NCBI RefSeq assembly: GCF_023515955.1
Contig: NZ_CP097322.1
Location: forward strand, 930,001 to 994,000
From: Streptomyces sp. RerS4
GTDB lineage: Bacteria > Actinomycetota > Actinomycetes > Streptomycetales > Streptomycetaceae
Direction: 5' to 3'
DNA: 64,000 nucleotides
Below, in pieces: positions 1 through 7,421 of this stretch (position 1 is its first letter; each line of letters begins with the position of its first letter). The translations under genes and the position numbers were made by a program. The notes beneath the pieces were generated by a model, which was not told the origin of the DNA, searched no databases, and worked only from the letters and a program-made list of their open reading frames with translations.

Positions 1-851
1 GCGTGGTGCAGCAGGCTGTGCGTGGCCTTGCCCAGGTTGGGGGCGAGTCCGAGGGGCCCCGGGATCCGGCGTCCGCCCATGACGAGCAGGTCTGCGTGTC
101 GGGACGCCTCGACCAGGACACCGGCCACGGAAATGCTCTTCTCCGCATCGGCCTGTACCTCAAGGTCGGGGAACTCGCCGCGGATCACGTCCGTGACGGC
201 CCGCAGGGTCTCTGCGTGCCCGCCGGCGATTTCATCGACGCCGTCGAGCATGGTGACCGCCTCACCGACGGACTGGAGCACGTTCCACACGTGCAGCAGC
301 CGCAGGGAGGCCTTGTGCAGCTCGGCTTCCCGGGCGGCGTACCGGGCGATCAAGAGGTCGTGTTCGTCGCGTACCGCGGCGAGCACCGTTCCGGTCTCCT
401 CGGTCCCCTCGATGCCTCGGACGACTATGACGGGCGTCATGGCGATGGCCGCGGTGCCCAGTCCGACCGATCCGAGCATGAGGGAGTTGAACCCGCCCAG
501 GCCGCGGTTGCCCACCACGACCGTGCCGTGGAGCCCGCCGGCCCGGTGCAGGGTGTCGACGGCGCCGGCGCGGCTGAATTCGGTGGTCACGGTCAGCCCG
601 GGGTACTCGGCCGACACAGCCTCCGCCGTGTCGTCCAGGAGCGCCCGGCCGTTGACGCGGACCCGTTCGATGGTCTCCGCCGACAGGTACAAGGCTCTGC
701 CGTCGGTGTCGGCGCCGTAGACGATGTGCAGGGGACGGTCACGGCGTACGGCCTCTTTGGCCGCCCACAGAGCAGCGACGCGTGCCGACTCCGAGCCGTC
801 CACGCCGACCGTGACCGAGCTGGTGTCCGGGGTGCGGAAGGTGCTTTCCAC
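1..851 (-). CDS. Tandem universal stress protein (partial, stop outside window)
   Basis: UspA-superfamily protein, a cytoplasmic ATP-binding stress protein with no defined reaction. About 283 residues are visible and the stop lies left of the window. Domain 1 begins with VTVGVDGSE near residue 13 and carries the ATP loop G-x2-G-x9-G-S (GNRG then LGS). Domain 2 ends in a degenerate loop and SLLHH at the window edge, so only a few residues are missing. GTG at 851 is chosen because GGGAGG lies about 6 bases upstream. It is divergent from the CBS gene at 1105, and the DevR-like boxes between them could serve both. Family assignment is firm; the exact role is inferred from the neighbourhood. Confidence 0.9.
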   Translation of the reverse strand, partial: MESTFRTPDTSSVTVGVDGSESARVAALWAAKEAVRRDRPLHIVYGADTDGRALYLSAETIERVRVNGRALLDDTAEAVSAEYPGLTVTTEFSRAGAVDTLHRAGGLHGTVVVGNRGLGGFNSLMLGSVGLGTAAIAMTPVIVVRGIEGTEETGTVLAAVRDEHDLLIARYAAREAELHKASLRLLHVWNVLQSVGEAVTMLDGVDEIAGGHAETLRAVTDVIRGEFPDLEVQADAEKSISVAGVLVEASRHADLLVMGGRRIPGPLGLAPNLGKATHSLLHH

Positions 852-924
852 GATTCCTCCCAACCGAGAAGCCGATGAGGGACACCACTCACGCTGGCAC
901 CGTGGACGCATAAGGAAGAGGGCC

Positions 925-968
925 GCCCGGGACCGCCGACGGGACCAAAGGTCCCCATCGTCCCGGGC
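925..968. promoter_or_regulatory. Nested inverted repeat in divergent usp/CBS promoter region
   Basis: The inner palindrome GGGACCAAAGGTCCC (941-955) is perfect. It is bracketed by a second inverted repeat, GCCCGGGAC (925-933) with GTCCCGGGC (960-968). The inner half-sites resemble the DevR/OsdR half-site but are spaced by three bases instead of four. The position, between two divergent stress genes, suggests an operator; the regulator is not in the window. Confidence 0.6.
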
Positions 969-979
969 TCGGCAACCCC

Positions 980-995
980 GGGCCCTTACGGGCCC
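980..995. promoter_or_regulatory. DevR-like inverted repeat
   Basis: GGGCCC-TTAC-GGGCCC, upstream of the CBS gene at 1105. Its centre lies 22 bp from that of the next box at 1003-1016, so the pair sits on about the same face of the helix. It fits the GGRCC-N4-GGYCC pattern only loosely in the right half. Confidence 0.45.
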
Positions 996-1002
996 TCGGA
1001 CG

Positions 1003-1016
1003 GGACCGTTCGGCCC
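1003..1016. promoter_or_regulatory. DevR-like box GGACC-N4-GGCCC
   Basis: GGACC GTTC GGCCC, 89 bp before the CBS start at 1105. Mycobacterial DevR boxes have the same 5-4-5 layout (GGGAC-N4-GTCCC). Binding by an OsdR-type regulator is an inference from layout and from the genes served. Confidence 0.6.
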
Positions 1017-1104
1017 TCGATCACGGGCAGTCGCCGGCGGATGGTGGGGGCACACCCCACACCGGACATCAGCCTCGCGCGACTGGGCGGAGCAGGAGGG
1101 CCCC

Positions 1105-1770
1105 ATGAAGCACATCAAGGTGGCGGACCTGATGACCGACGAGGTCGTCTCCGTGGCCCCCGGCACCGCCTTCAAGGACGTCGCGAAGCTCCTCGCCCAG
1201 TACGACATCTCCGGAGTCCCCGTCCTGGACGACGAGGACCGCGTGGTGGGCGTCGTCTCGCAGACGGACCTGCTGGCCCACACGGTGCCGGGCCCCCATG
1301 ACCTCGAGCAGAGCAGGACGGCAACTGGGCCGCCCACCGCGGGCGAGGTCATGTCCGTACCTGCGGTCACCGTCCACGCCGAAGAGACAGCGACTGACGC
1401 CGCACGGCTGATGACCCGCCGGAGTATCGAACGCCTCCCCGTCGTGGACGTGGAGGACCGGCTCGTCGGCATCGTCACCCGCCGGGACCTGCTCCGCATG
1501 TTCCTGCGCCCGGACTCCGAGATACGCCGACGCGTCACCGACGAGGTCCTCACCGAGGTACTCGGTGTGCCACCCGGTGACATCGACGTCCACGTGGTGG
1601 ACGGCATCGTCACCCTGGACGGCCATGTCGAGCGCCGCAGTCAGCTCCCCGCACTTCTCAGCCTCGTCGAACAGCTCGACGGGGTCGTCGCCGTGGCATC
1701 ACGCGTCACCGCCCGCACCGACGACACGGCAACCCACGCGGACCACGCCCGGCACGCAATGCCGTGGTGA
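1105..1770 (+). CDS. CBS-CBS-BON domain protein 1
   Basis: A 221-residue soluble protein of two CBS motifs (about residues 8-60 and 80-137) followed by a BON domain (about 145-210). CBS pairs sense adenine nucleotides; BON domains are thought to contact membranes or ligands. Its nearest functional analogue in mycobacteria is Hrp1 (Rv2626c), a DosR-regulated CBS protein without BON. ATG at 1105 follows GGAGGG and starts MKHIKVADLM, the same opening as the paralogues at 2947, 3563 and 24432; the upstream open frame is not coding. A tandem Usp follows 33 bases downstream, so the two are probably cotranscribed from the boxes at 925-1016. Confidence 0.9.
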   Translation: MKHIKVADLMTDEVVSVAPGTAFKDVAKLLAQYDISGVPVLDDEDRVVGVVSQTDLLAHTVPGPHDLEQSRTATGPPTAGEVMSVPAVTVHAEETATDAARLMTRRSIERLPVVDVEDRLVGIVTRRDLLRMFLRPDSEIRRRVTDEVLTEVLGVPPGDIDVHVVDGIVTLDGHVERRSQLPALLSLVEQLDGVVAVASRVTARTDDTATHADHARHAMPW

Positions 1771-1803
1771 TGAGCACCGGACCGCGCGAAGGGAATCGCA
1801 GCC

Positions 1804-2673
1804 ATGCAGAAGCACGTGACCGTCGGAGTCGACGGCTCCCCGGAAAGCCGGGCAGCAGCACGCTGGGCCGCACAGGAGGCCGTCCTGCGGCAGGTGCCGC
1901 TGCGCCTCGTGCACGCCGTCGACTGGCCCCTGGACCCGGTGTTTCCCGGACTGGGCCGCCAGGACGTGGACCGCTGGGCCGACCAGGCCCTGACCGAAGC
2001 CGGGCAAGAGCTGCACGGGCGCCACCCGAACTTGGAGATCACGACCCGCTGCCTGACAGCACGGCCGGCCGCCGCCCTCGCGGCCGAGTTCGCCGACGCC
2101 GGGCTGCTGGTCCTGGGATCGCGTGGCCTGGGCGGTCTGGTCGGTTTCATCGTCGGCTCGGTGGCGATGTCCACCGTGGTCGCGACCGACACCCCGGTTG
2201 TCCTCGTTCGCGTCGCCGACGACCCGGCCGGCCCGGGCACCGGCTCCAGCGGCGAGGTCGTCGTCGGCGTTGACATCCACGAAGCGTGCGACCGGGTACT
2301 CACCTTCGCCTTCGAAGAGGCGGCCCGGCGCGACTGCCCACTGCGGGCCGTACACGGCTGGAAGTTGCCGCCCGCCTACAGCTACGTCCCCTTCTTCGAC
2401 CCGGACAACGAACGGGACATCGGCAGGAGCGTCACACACATGGTGGACGACATGCTGCTGCCTTGGCGGCACAAGTTCCCCGACGTGAACGTCAGCCACA
2501 GCGTGTTCATGGGATCCGCGGGTGATCATCTCGTCCGGGCCGCGCAGGGCGCGCAACTCGTCGTCGTAGGACGCCATGTGCGCCGCTCCGCCCTCGGCGC
2601 GCACCTGGGCTCGGTCGCCCACGCGGTCCTTCACCACGCAGCAGCCCCCGTGGCCGTCATCGCCCACGACTGA
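1804..2673 (+). CDS. Tandem universal stress protein
   Basis: 289-residue protein of two Usp domains. Domain 1 starts VTVGVDGSPES and keeps the full ATP loop G-x2-G-x9-G-S (GSRG then VGS). Domain 2 starts VVVGVDIHEA; its loop reads GRHV then LGS, so the second glycine is replaced by valine and nucleotide binding there may be weak. ATG at 1804 follows a purine-rich GAAGGGAA. It lies 33 bases after the CBS gene, likely the same transcript. Two-domain Usps of this kind (Rv1996, Rv2005c, Rv2623) are DosR targets in M. tuberculosis. Confidence 0.93.
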   Translation: MQKHVTVGVDGSPESRAAARWAAQEAVLRQVPLRLVHAVDWPLDPVFPGLGRQDVDRWADQALTEAGQELHGRHPNLEITTRCLTARPAAALAAEFADAGLLVLGSRGLGGLVGFIVGSVAMSTVVATDTPVVLVRVADDPAGPGTGSSGEVVVGVDIHEACDRVLTFAFEEAARRDCPLRAVHGWKLPPAYSYVPFFDPDNERDIGRSVTHMVDDMLLPWRHKFPDVNVSHSVFMGSAGDHLVRAAQGAQLVVVGRHVRRSALGAHLGSVAHAVLHHAAAPVAVIAHD

Positions 2674-2716
2674 AGGAGCGCTACCGGTGAATCGGACGTA
2701 TGCCGCGCGCAAAAAA

Positions 2717-2735
2717 GGGCGGAAAGAGTCCGCCC
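2717..2735. terminator. Hairpin after Usp gene
   Basis: GGGCGGA-AAGAG-TCCGCCC, a 7-bp perfect stem with a 5-base loop, 43 bases past the Usp stop. Six A residues precede the stem (2711-2716), so the classical U-tract is only on the opposite strand; Streptomyces terminators often lack it. Confidence 0.5.
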
Positions 2736-2845
2736 GCTTCTCGCGGATCCCGATTGTGCGGTGCGCGGCACTCGGCCGCTTCTCCGCATCCTCGCAAGGA
2801 CCCTTTCCGCACTTTCATGGAACCACCCCCAGGCGGAGCCCACCA

Positions 2846-2859
2846 GGGCCGGGCGGACC
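2846..2859. promoter_or_regulatory. DevR-like box before second CBS gene
   Basis: GGGCC GGGC GGACC, about 88 bp before the start at 2947. A poorer copy ending in CGGCCC follows at about 2868-2881, with its centre 22 bp away. Same 5-4-5 layout as the other boxes. Confidence 0.5.
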
Positions 2860-2946
2860 GCCTAGAGGCCCCGGACGGCCCTACCCACGGACGGGTCGCC
2901 CTGCACACCATCGCGAGTACCGGCCGTCCCGTCGAGGAGGAAGACC

Positions 2947-3549
2947 ATGAAGCACCTGCGCACCATCGATGACGTCATGACACACGCCGTGATCTCCATC
3001 GACCGAGGAACCGCGTTCAAGGACATCGTGGAAGCGCTGCGGATGTGGAACGTAAGCGCGCTCCCAGTTCTGACCCAGGACGGACAGGTGGTCGGCGTCG
3101 TCTCCGAAGCCGATCTGCTGCTCAAGCCCCAAGGCGCCGACACGCCCCACGACACCACCGCCGAGCAGCTGATGACCCGCCCGGCCGTGACCGTCACGAA
3201 GGACGCCACCATTCCCACCGCGGCGCGTTTGATGGCCCGCGGGCACCTCAAGCGCCTTCCCGTGGTCGACGGCGACGGCCGCCTCGTCGGCGTCGTCAGC
3301 CGCGGCGACCTGCTCAAGGTCTTCCTGCGCCCCGACGAGGACATCGGCGCCGAGATCCGCGAGATGATCACCTACCAGCTGATCCCGCACGCTTCCGCCG
3401 AGGTTCACGTCCACGTCGCCAACGGCATCGCCTACCTCAACGGGTCGCTGCCGGACCCCGCGATGGAAGACGTCGTCGTACGTGCCGCCGGCACCGTACC
3501 GGGCGTCGTCGACGTCAAGGCGGATTTCACCGTCCCCGTATCCGCATGA
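2947..3549 (+). CDS. CBS-CBS-BON domain protein 2
   Basis: 200-residue protein with two CBS motifs (MTHAVISIDRGTAFKD near residue 13; MTRPAVTVTKDATIPT near 77) and a C-terminal BON domain (about 140-195). The function is probably adenine-nucleotide sensing under energy stress, inferred from the family. ATG at 2947 has GAGGAGG about 6 bases upstream. The third CBS gene starts 13 bases after its stop, so the two form an operon. The N-terminal half is clearly homologous to the other three CBS-BON proteins here, while the BON part diverges more, suggesting separate ligands. Confidence 0.92.
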   Translation: MKHLRTIDDVMTHAVISIDRGTAFKDIVEALRMWNVSALPVLTQDGQVVGVVSEADLLLKPQGADTPHDTTAEQLMTRPAVTVTKDATIPTAARLMARGHLKRLPVVDGDGRLVGVVSRGDLLKVFLRPDEDIGAEIREMITYQLIPHASAEVHVHVANGIAYLNGSLPDPAMEDVVVRAAGTVPGVVDVKADFTVPVSA

Positions 3550-3562
3550 GGGCACGACCGTC

Positions 3563-4159
3563 ATGCGGCACCGCAGCGTCTCGGACCTGATGACGCACAC
3601 CGCCGTCACCGTCCGGCGTACGACCGCGTTCAAGGAGATCGCCCGGCTCCTGAAGGAGTTCGACATCACCGCCATGCCCGTGATCGACGAATCCGGGCAC
3701 CCGGTCGGCGTCGTCTCCGAAGCCGACCTTCTCCGTCGGCGGCCCGCCGGTGGTGCGGCAACAGCCGAGGAGCTGATGACCAGCCCGGCCGTCACGGCCC
3801 GACCCGAGTGGAGCGTGGTCCGCGCGGCCCGCGTCATGCAGCGGCACCGGGTCAAAAGGCTGCCGGTCGTCGACGCGGAAGGCCGGGTGGTCGGCGTACT
3901 CAGCCGCAGCGATCTGATCCAGCTCTTCCTCCGCCGCGACCACGCGATACAGGAAGAGATCCTCGAAGACGTCCTGACCCGGACACTCCACCTCCCTCCC
4001 TCGGCCATCACCGTCGAAGTCGACGACGGCCTGGTGACCCTCAGCGGCACCGTGCCGCGGCCCGGACTGCTGCCCGTGGTGATCCGCCTCTGCCAGAGCG
4101 TCGACGGGGTCGTCGACGTCGACAACAGACTCACCTGCACGGAGGCTGAACAGAGCTGA
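3563..4159 (+). CDS. CBS-CBS-BON domain protein 3
   Basis: 198-residue protein with CBS motifs beginning MTHTAVTVRRTTAFKE (near residue 10) and MTSPAVTARPEWSV (near 72), and a BON domain from about residue 135. ATG at 3563 (MRHRSVSDLM) is chosen by alignment with its paralogues, although the GAGGG lies a long 10 bases upstream; the longer in-frame start at 3482 would overlap the previous gene. It is the second gene of the 2947 operon and is followed by twin DevR-like boxes for the nitroreductase. Confidence 0.9.
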   Translation: MRHRSVSDLMTHTAVTVRRTTAFKEIARLLKEFDITAMPVIDESGHPVGVVSEADLLRRRPAGGAATAEELMTSPAVTARPEWSVVRAARVMQRHRVKRLPVVDAEGRVVGVLSRSDLIQLFLRRDHAIQEEILEDVLTRTLHLPPSAITVEVDDGLVTLSGTVPRPGLLPVVIRLCQSVDGVVDVDNRLTCTEAEQS

Positions 4160-4170
4160 CCGGGCAAGGA

Positions 4171-4184
4171 GGGCCGGTCGGTCC
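4171..4184. promoter_or_regulatory. DevR-like box, distal of pair
   Basis: GGGCC GGTC GGTCC, the first of two boxes before the nitroreductase start at 4311. The second lies exactly 20 bp downstream. Two-turn spacing of tandem sites is typical of cooperative DevR binding. Confidence 0.6.
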
Positions 4185-4190
4185 CAGGTT

Positions 4191-4204
4191 GGGCCGCTCG
4201 GTCC
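4191..4204. promoter_or_regulatory. DevR-like box, proximal of pair
   Basis: GGGCC GCTC GGTCC, 20 bp after the box at 4171-4184 and 107 bp before the nitroreductase ATG. A further half-site AAGGACC lies at 4210-4216. Confidence 0.6.
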
Positions 4205-4310
4205 TTTCCAAGGACCTCGCAGGAGGCAGAGCCTGAAAGCAGCCGACTATCGGGCCCCACCGGTCGCCGTCGTGGCGCACGACTGAGGCCACATAGACAG
4301 GACCAGTCCC

Positions 4311-5303
4311 ATGACCGCAACACACCTCGACCCCGACACCGTCATCCAGCTCGTCGGCGACGCCGTCACTGCCCCGTCCATGCACAACGCCCAGCCGTGG
4401 AAGTTCGTGTTCCATGTCGGCAGCGGCGCCCTCGCTCTTTACGGCGACCCGGAACGCGCCATGACCCGAACCGACCCGAACCACCGTGGCCTCCACCTGG
4501 GTTGCGCCGCAGCACTGTTCAACCTGCGCGTGTCCGCGGCCTGGATCGGTCTGCCGGTTCGCGTGCAGCTCTTGCCCGACGACGCCGAACCATGGCTGCT
4601 CGCCACGGTGACCATCGACGAAACGACGGGCGTGGACCGCGAGCTGGCCTCCCTGCACGCCGCCATCCGGCGTCGGCACACCAGCCGGTACCCCTTCAGC
4701 GAGGAGCCGGTGCCGACGGCACTGCTGGACGGTCTGTGGGCTGCGGCCCACTTGGAGGGCTGCCGGCTGACCGTCCCTGATACGTGGCATATCGACACCG
4801 TGCTCGGGCTGGTCCGGGACGCCGAACACCGCGAGGAGATCGATCCGCTCGCGCAGGCGGAAACCGCGGCCTGGACCTCCCACCCCCAGAGTGCTGCAGA
4901 CACACGTCGGGACGGCATTCCCGCCTCCGCATTCGGACCCAAGGGCTCCGGCGGTCCCACCCCCGTACGCGACTTCGGTTGGGCCAACCCGATACCGGAT
5001 CGCGGCTGGGCCGTGTTCGAGAAGCGGCCGCAGCTGGCTCTGCTGAGCACCGAGGTGGACACCAAAGCCGACTGGATGCGCGCCGGTCAGGCAATGGAGC
5101 GCGTCCTTCTGCAGGCCACCGCTGACGGACTTGCCACGTCGATGACGTCCCATCCCCTGGAATGGCCGGAGCTGCGGTGGACGGTGCGAGACCCGGTCGC
5201 GGCCATGGGGCACGTGCAGATGGTCTTCCGCCTCGGCTACGGCCCCGCAGGCCCCGACACGCCCCGTCGCCCGTTGACTGAGGTCCTGGAACTCCGGGAG
5301 TAG
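4311..5303 (+). CDS. Acg-family nitroreductase-like protein
   Basis: 330-residue protein of the Acg family, nitroreductase-fold proteins such as Rv2032 and Rv3131 that bind FMN but are thought to store or sequester it and may not be active reductases. Seen: the N-terminal APSMHNAQPWKF (residues 21-32), the RRRHTSRYPF segment and a C-terminal GHVQMVFRLGYGP. The length matches the family. ATG at 4311 opens MTATHLDPDTVI. It stands alone behind two DevR-like boxes and is convergent with the ABC exporter operon ending at 5346. In M. tuberculosis these genes are among the most strongly DosR-induced. Confidence 0.9.
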   Translation: MTATHLDPDTVIQLVGDAVTAPSMHNAQPWKFVFHVGSGALALYGDPERAMTRTDPNHRGLHLGCAAALFNLRVSAAWIGLPVRVQLLPDDAEPWLLATVTIDETTGVDRELASLHAAIRRRHTSRYPFSEEPVPTALLDGLWAAAHLEGCRLTVPDTWHIDTVLGLVRDAEHREEIDPLAQAETAAWTSHPQSAADTRRDGIPASAFGPKGSGGPTPVRDFGWANPIPDRGWAVFEKRPQLALLSTEVDTKADWMRAGQAMERVLLQATADGLATSMTSHPLEWPELRWTVRDPVAAMGHVQMVFRLGYGPAGPDTPRRPLTEVLELRE

Positions 5304-5345
5304 AAACCCGCGGAAGACGCGTAGACGCTCGAATGGCGAATCCGC

Positions 5346-6167
5346 TCAGGGCGCGAGGTCTCGGCGTTGGAGCAGCACATGAGCCAGCAGGATGCCCAGC
5401 ACTCCCGTTCCGACAAGGATCCCGAGCTGGGGCCAGAGCACGTCGCCTTCGGCCAGGGCGTCGCCGGGGGCGTAGTAGTGGAACGGGCTGAGGAACCTCA
5501 GCGATGCTGCGGGCGACCAGGCCAGGGCGATGAAGTTGACGGCGAAACCGACGGCCCCGATCGCGATGGTGGCGCCGACCACCTGAGCCCGCCGTCGTCC
5601 CGCCGCCGATACGGCCATCGCCGGCCCGATCAGGCACAGGGCGAAGCCGAGGCCCATGACCCCGGCGGCGAACACCCCGCCGATCGGCACCGCACGGTCG
5701 ATGTCCGGGGACAGCGCCACCCCCACCGCGACCGTGAGGGTCGCTGCCAGGTTCAGGGCCAGCGCCGCGAGCACCAGCGCGACGGTCCGCTCCGTCAGAA
5801 GCCGGGTACGGCTGACGGGACGCACCATGACGAGTTCCACCGTCCCGGATTCCACGTCCGCGGCGACGGCGGCCGCAGCGAGCGACCCGATCGCGGTGAG
5901 CTGCATGGCGATCCAGAACGGGTGGGTGAGGCCGGCGCCCAGCAGCCCGGGGTAGCTGGCGATCGACACGTCGCCGCTGGATCCGCTGAAGGCCCGGTAG
6001 GCCGAGGGCGGTCCCTTCCCGCCCGAGGAGAAGAGCTGCCCCGGAGGAATCGCGTTGGCGACCACCACGATGAGCGCCTCGAAGACGACCATCCCGACGA
6101 GCAGGGCGGCCAGCATCCGGCGCCGCCGGTACAGGGCGAGCCACAGCAGCGGCCACTGCCGTCTCAC
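5346..6167 (-). CDS. ABC exporter permease
   Basis: 273-residue inner-membrane permease of the ABC-2 type, with about six hydrophobic segments (for example MLAALLVGMVVFEALIVVVA near residue 17 and VGATIAIGAVGFAVNFIAL). The middle ESGTVELVMVRPVSRTRLL is typical of ABC-2 permeases working with a CcmA-like ATPase. GTG at 6167 is chosen because it overlaps the stop of the ATPase gene (GTGA) and has GGGAGGAG upstream. It is the last gene of a leftward operon that begins at the flavodoxin or PEP synthase gene. Substrate unknown. Confidence 0.85.
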   Translation of the reverse strand: MRRQWPLLWLALYRRRRMLAALLVGMVVFEALIVVVANAIPPGQLFSSGGKGPPSAYRAFSGSSGDVSIASYPGLLGAGLTHPFWIAMQLTAIGSLAAAAVAADVESGTVELVMVRPVSRTRLLTERTVALVLAALALNLAATLTVAVGVALSPDIDRAVPIGGVFAAGVMGLGFALCLIGPAMAVSAAGRRRAQVVGATIAIGAVGFAVNFIALAWSPAASLRFLSPFHYYAPGDALAEGDVLWPQLGILVGTGVLGILLAHVLLQRRDLAP

Positions 6168-7081
6168 GGCTCCTCCCGCCCGGCGCCGTTGCGGTACAGG
6201 TCCATGAAGGCCTCGTCCAGCCCGGCCTCTTCCACCGTGACGTCGGCTACCGGCATGTCGAGCAGGGTGCGCAGGGCGCCCACCACCTCGCTCGGTGGCA
6301 CGAGCAGCTCCACCCGGTCCCCCTGCCAGCGCGGGGCCCAACGTTCTGCGCCGCCCAAGGGCCGTGGCCCCTCTCCGTCCGCGAAGGACAGCCTGATCCG
6401 CCTGGCACGGGCCTCGCGCAGGCGGGCCACGCTCTGGACCGTGACCAGCCGTCCGTCCCGGATGATCGCTACCCGCCCGCATGTGCGCTGCACCTCCGGC
6501 AGGATGTGGCTGGAGAGCAGGACGGTGCGTCCGGCGTCGGCCGCCTCGCCCAGCAATTCGAAGAACGTCTCCTGGACCAGAGGGTCGAGTCCTTCGGTCG
6601 GTTCGTCGAGCACCACCAGATGTGGGTCGTGCTGCATCGCCTGCACCAGCCCGAGCTTCTGCTTCATGCCCCGCGAGTAACCCCCGACGAGGCGGGCGAG
6701 GATCGCGGACGTCAGCCCCAGCCGATCGCACAGCTCGCCGCGGCGCGGTACGGGTGCTCCTTGGAGCGCGGACAGCAGATCGAGGGTTTCCGCTCCGGAA
6801 AGTTCCGGGTAGAGGCGCAGTTCACCCGGCAAGTACCCCAGCTGGGGGGCCACCCGGCGGTGATCGGCGATCGGTTCCAGTCCGAGCACCCGCACACGTC
6901 CCTCGCTCGGCCGGAGCAGCCCGGTCAGGCACCGCAGTGTGGTTGTCTTCCCCGCGCCGTTAGGGCCGAGGAAGCCGAACACCTCACCTGGTCTCACAGT
7001 GAGGTTCAGGCGGTCGATTCCCGTCACCGGCCCGTACCTCTTGGTCAGTCCGGTCAGCTCGATCGCCGGCCCGTCACCCAT
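6164..7081 (-). CDS. ABC exporter ATP-binding protein
   Basis: 305-residue CcmA/DrrA-type ATPase. Walker A is GPNGAGKTT (residues 39-47), Walker B is LVVLDEPTEGLDP, and the signature is the degenerate YSRGMKQK seen in many exporters. A C-terminal extension after about residue 220 is as in DrrA-like proteins. ATG at 7081 (MGDGPAIELTGL) is preferred over the longer frame to 7222, because that extension is read out of frame through the upstream DUF1876 gene; the two genes then overlap by 8 bases, indicating coupling. Provides ATP hydrolysis for the permease at 5346. Confidence 0.87.
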   Translation of the reverse strand: MGDGPAIELTGLTKRYGPVTGIDRLNLTVRPGEVFGFLGPNGAGKTTTLRCLTGLLRPSEGRVRVLGLEPIADHRRVAPQLGYLPGELRLYPELSGAETLDLLSALQGAPVPRRGELCDRLGLTSAILARLVGGYSRGMKQKLGLVQAMQHDPHLVVLDEPTEGLDPLVQETFFELLGEAADAGRTVLLSSHILPEVQRTCGRVAIIRDGRLVTVQSVARLREARARRIRLSFADGEGPRPLGGAERWAPRWQGDRVELLVPPSEVVGALRTLLDMPVADVTVEEAGLDEAFMDLYRNGAGREEP

Positions 7082-7403
7082 GGGTCCAGTCTGAGCCTGA
7101 TGCGTGAGACCCGCCTGCTGATCCAAGGCTGTAGGCAGGGAGGGGGTCGTGGCGCGGTGCGGTTCCTGCTGCTGCCATGTCGCCGTAGGCGGTGCGCTTG
7201 AGCTGCATCGCCAAGTTTTCAAGCGCCCGGGCAGTTGCGAGTTCGTCGCCGATCTCAGGCACGTCCTTGTCCGTGGGGTTGCAGCGCGCGGTGCCGTGGC
7301 CCGTGAGACGGGTGGTGCCGGTGTCGAGTTCGACGCGAACCTTCGTCGTGTGCTCTTCCTCGAAGAGGTAGACGTGGGTCTTCCATTCGGCCGTGTGCGT
7401 CAT
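7074..7403 (-). CDS. DUF1876 (Rv1738-like) dormancy protein
   Basis: 109-residue protein. The core NPTDKDVPEIGDELATARAL matches the DUF1876 family, whose member Rv1738 is a DosR-regulated protein with a ribosome-hibernation-factor-like fold. A role in ribosome silencing during hypoxia is therefore plausible but inferred. The C-terminal 40 residues (after MAAAGTAPRHDP) are low-complexity. ATG at 7403 has GGAGG 8 bases upstream. It sits between the P-type ATPase gene (18-base gap) and the ABC ATPase (8-base overlap), within the same operon. Confidence 0.85.
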   Translation of the reverse strand: MTHTAEWKTHVYLFEEEHTTKVRVELDTGTTRLTGHGTARCNPTDKDVPEIGDELATARALENLAMQLKRTAYGDMAAAGTAPRHDPLPAYSLGSAGGSHASGSDWTHG

Positions 7404-7421
7404 CGTGTGCCTCCGGTGGGT

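Noticed and set aside
5304..5345. Possible terminator between nitroreductase and ABC permease genes
   Set aside because: The 42-base convergent gap shows no stem of more than four pairs that I could support.
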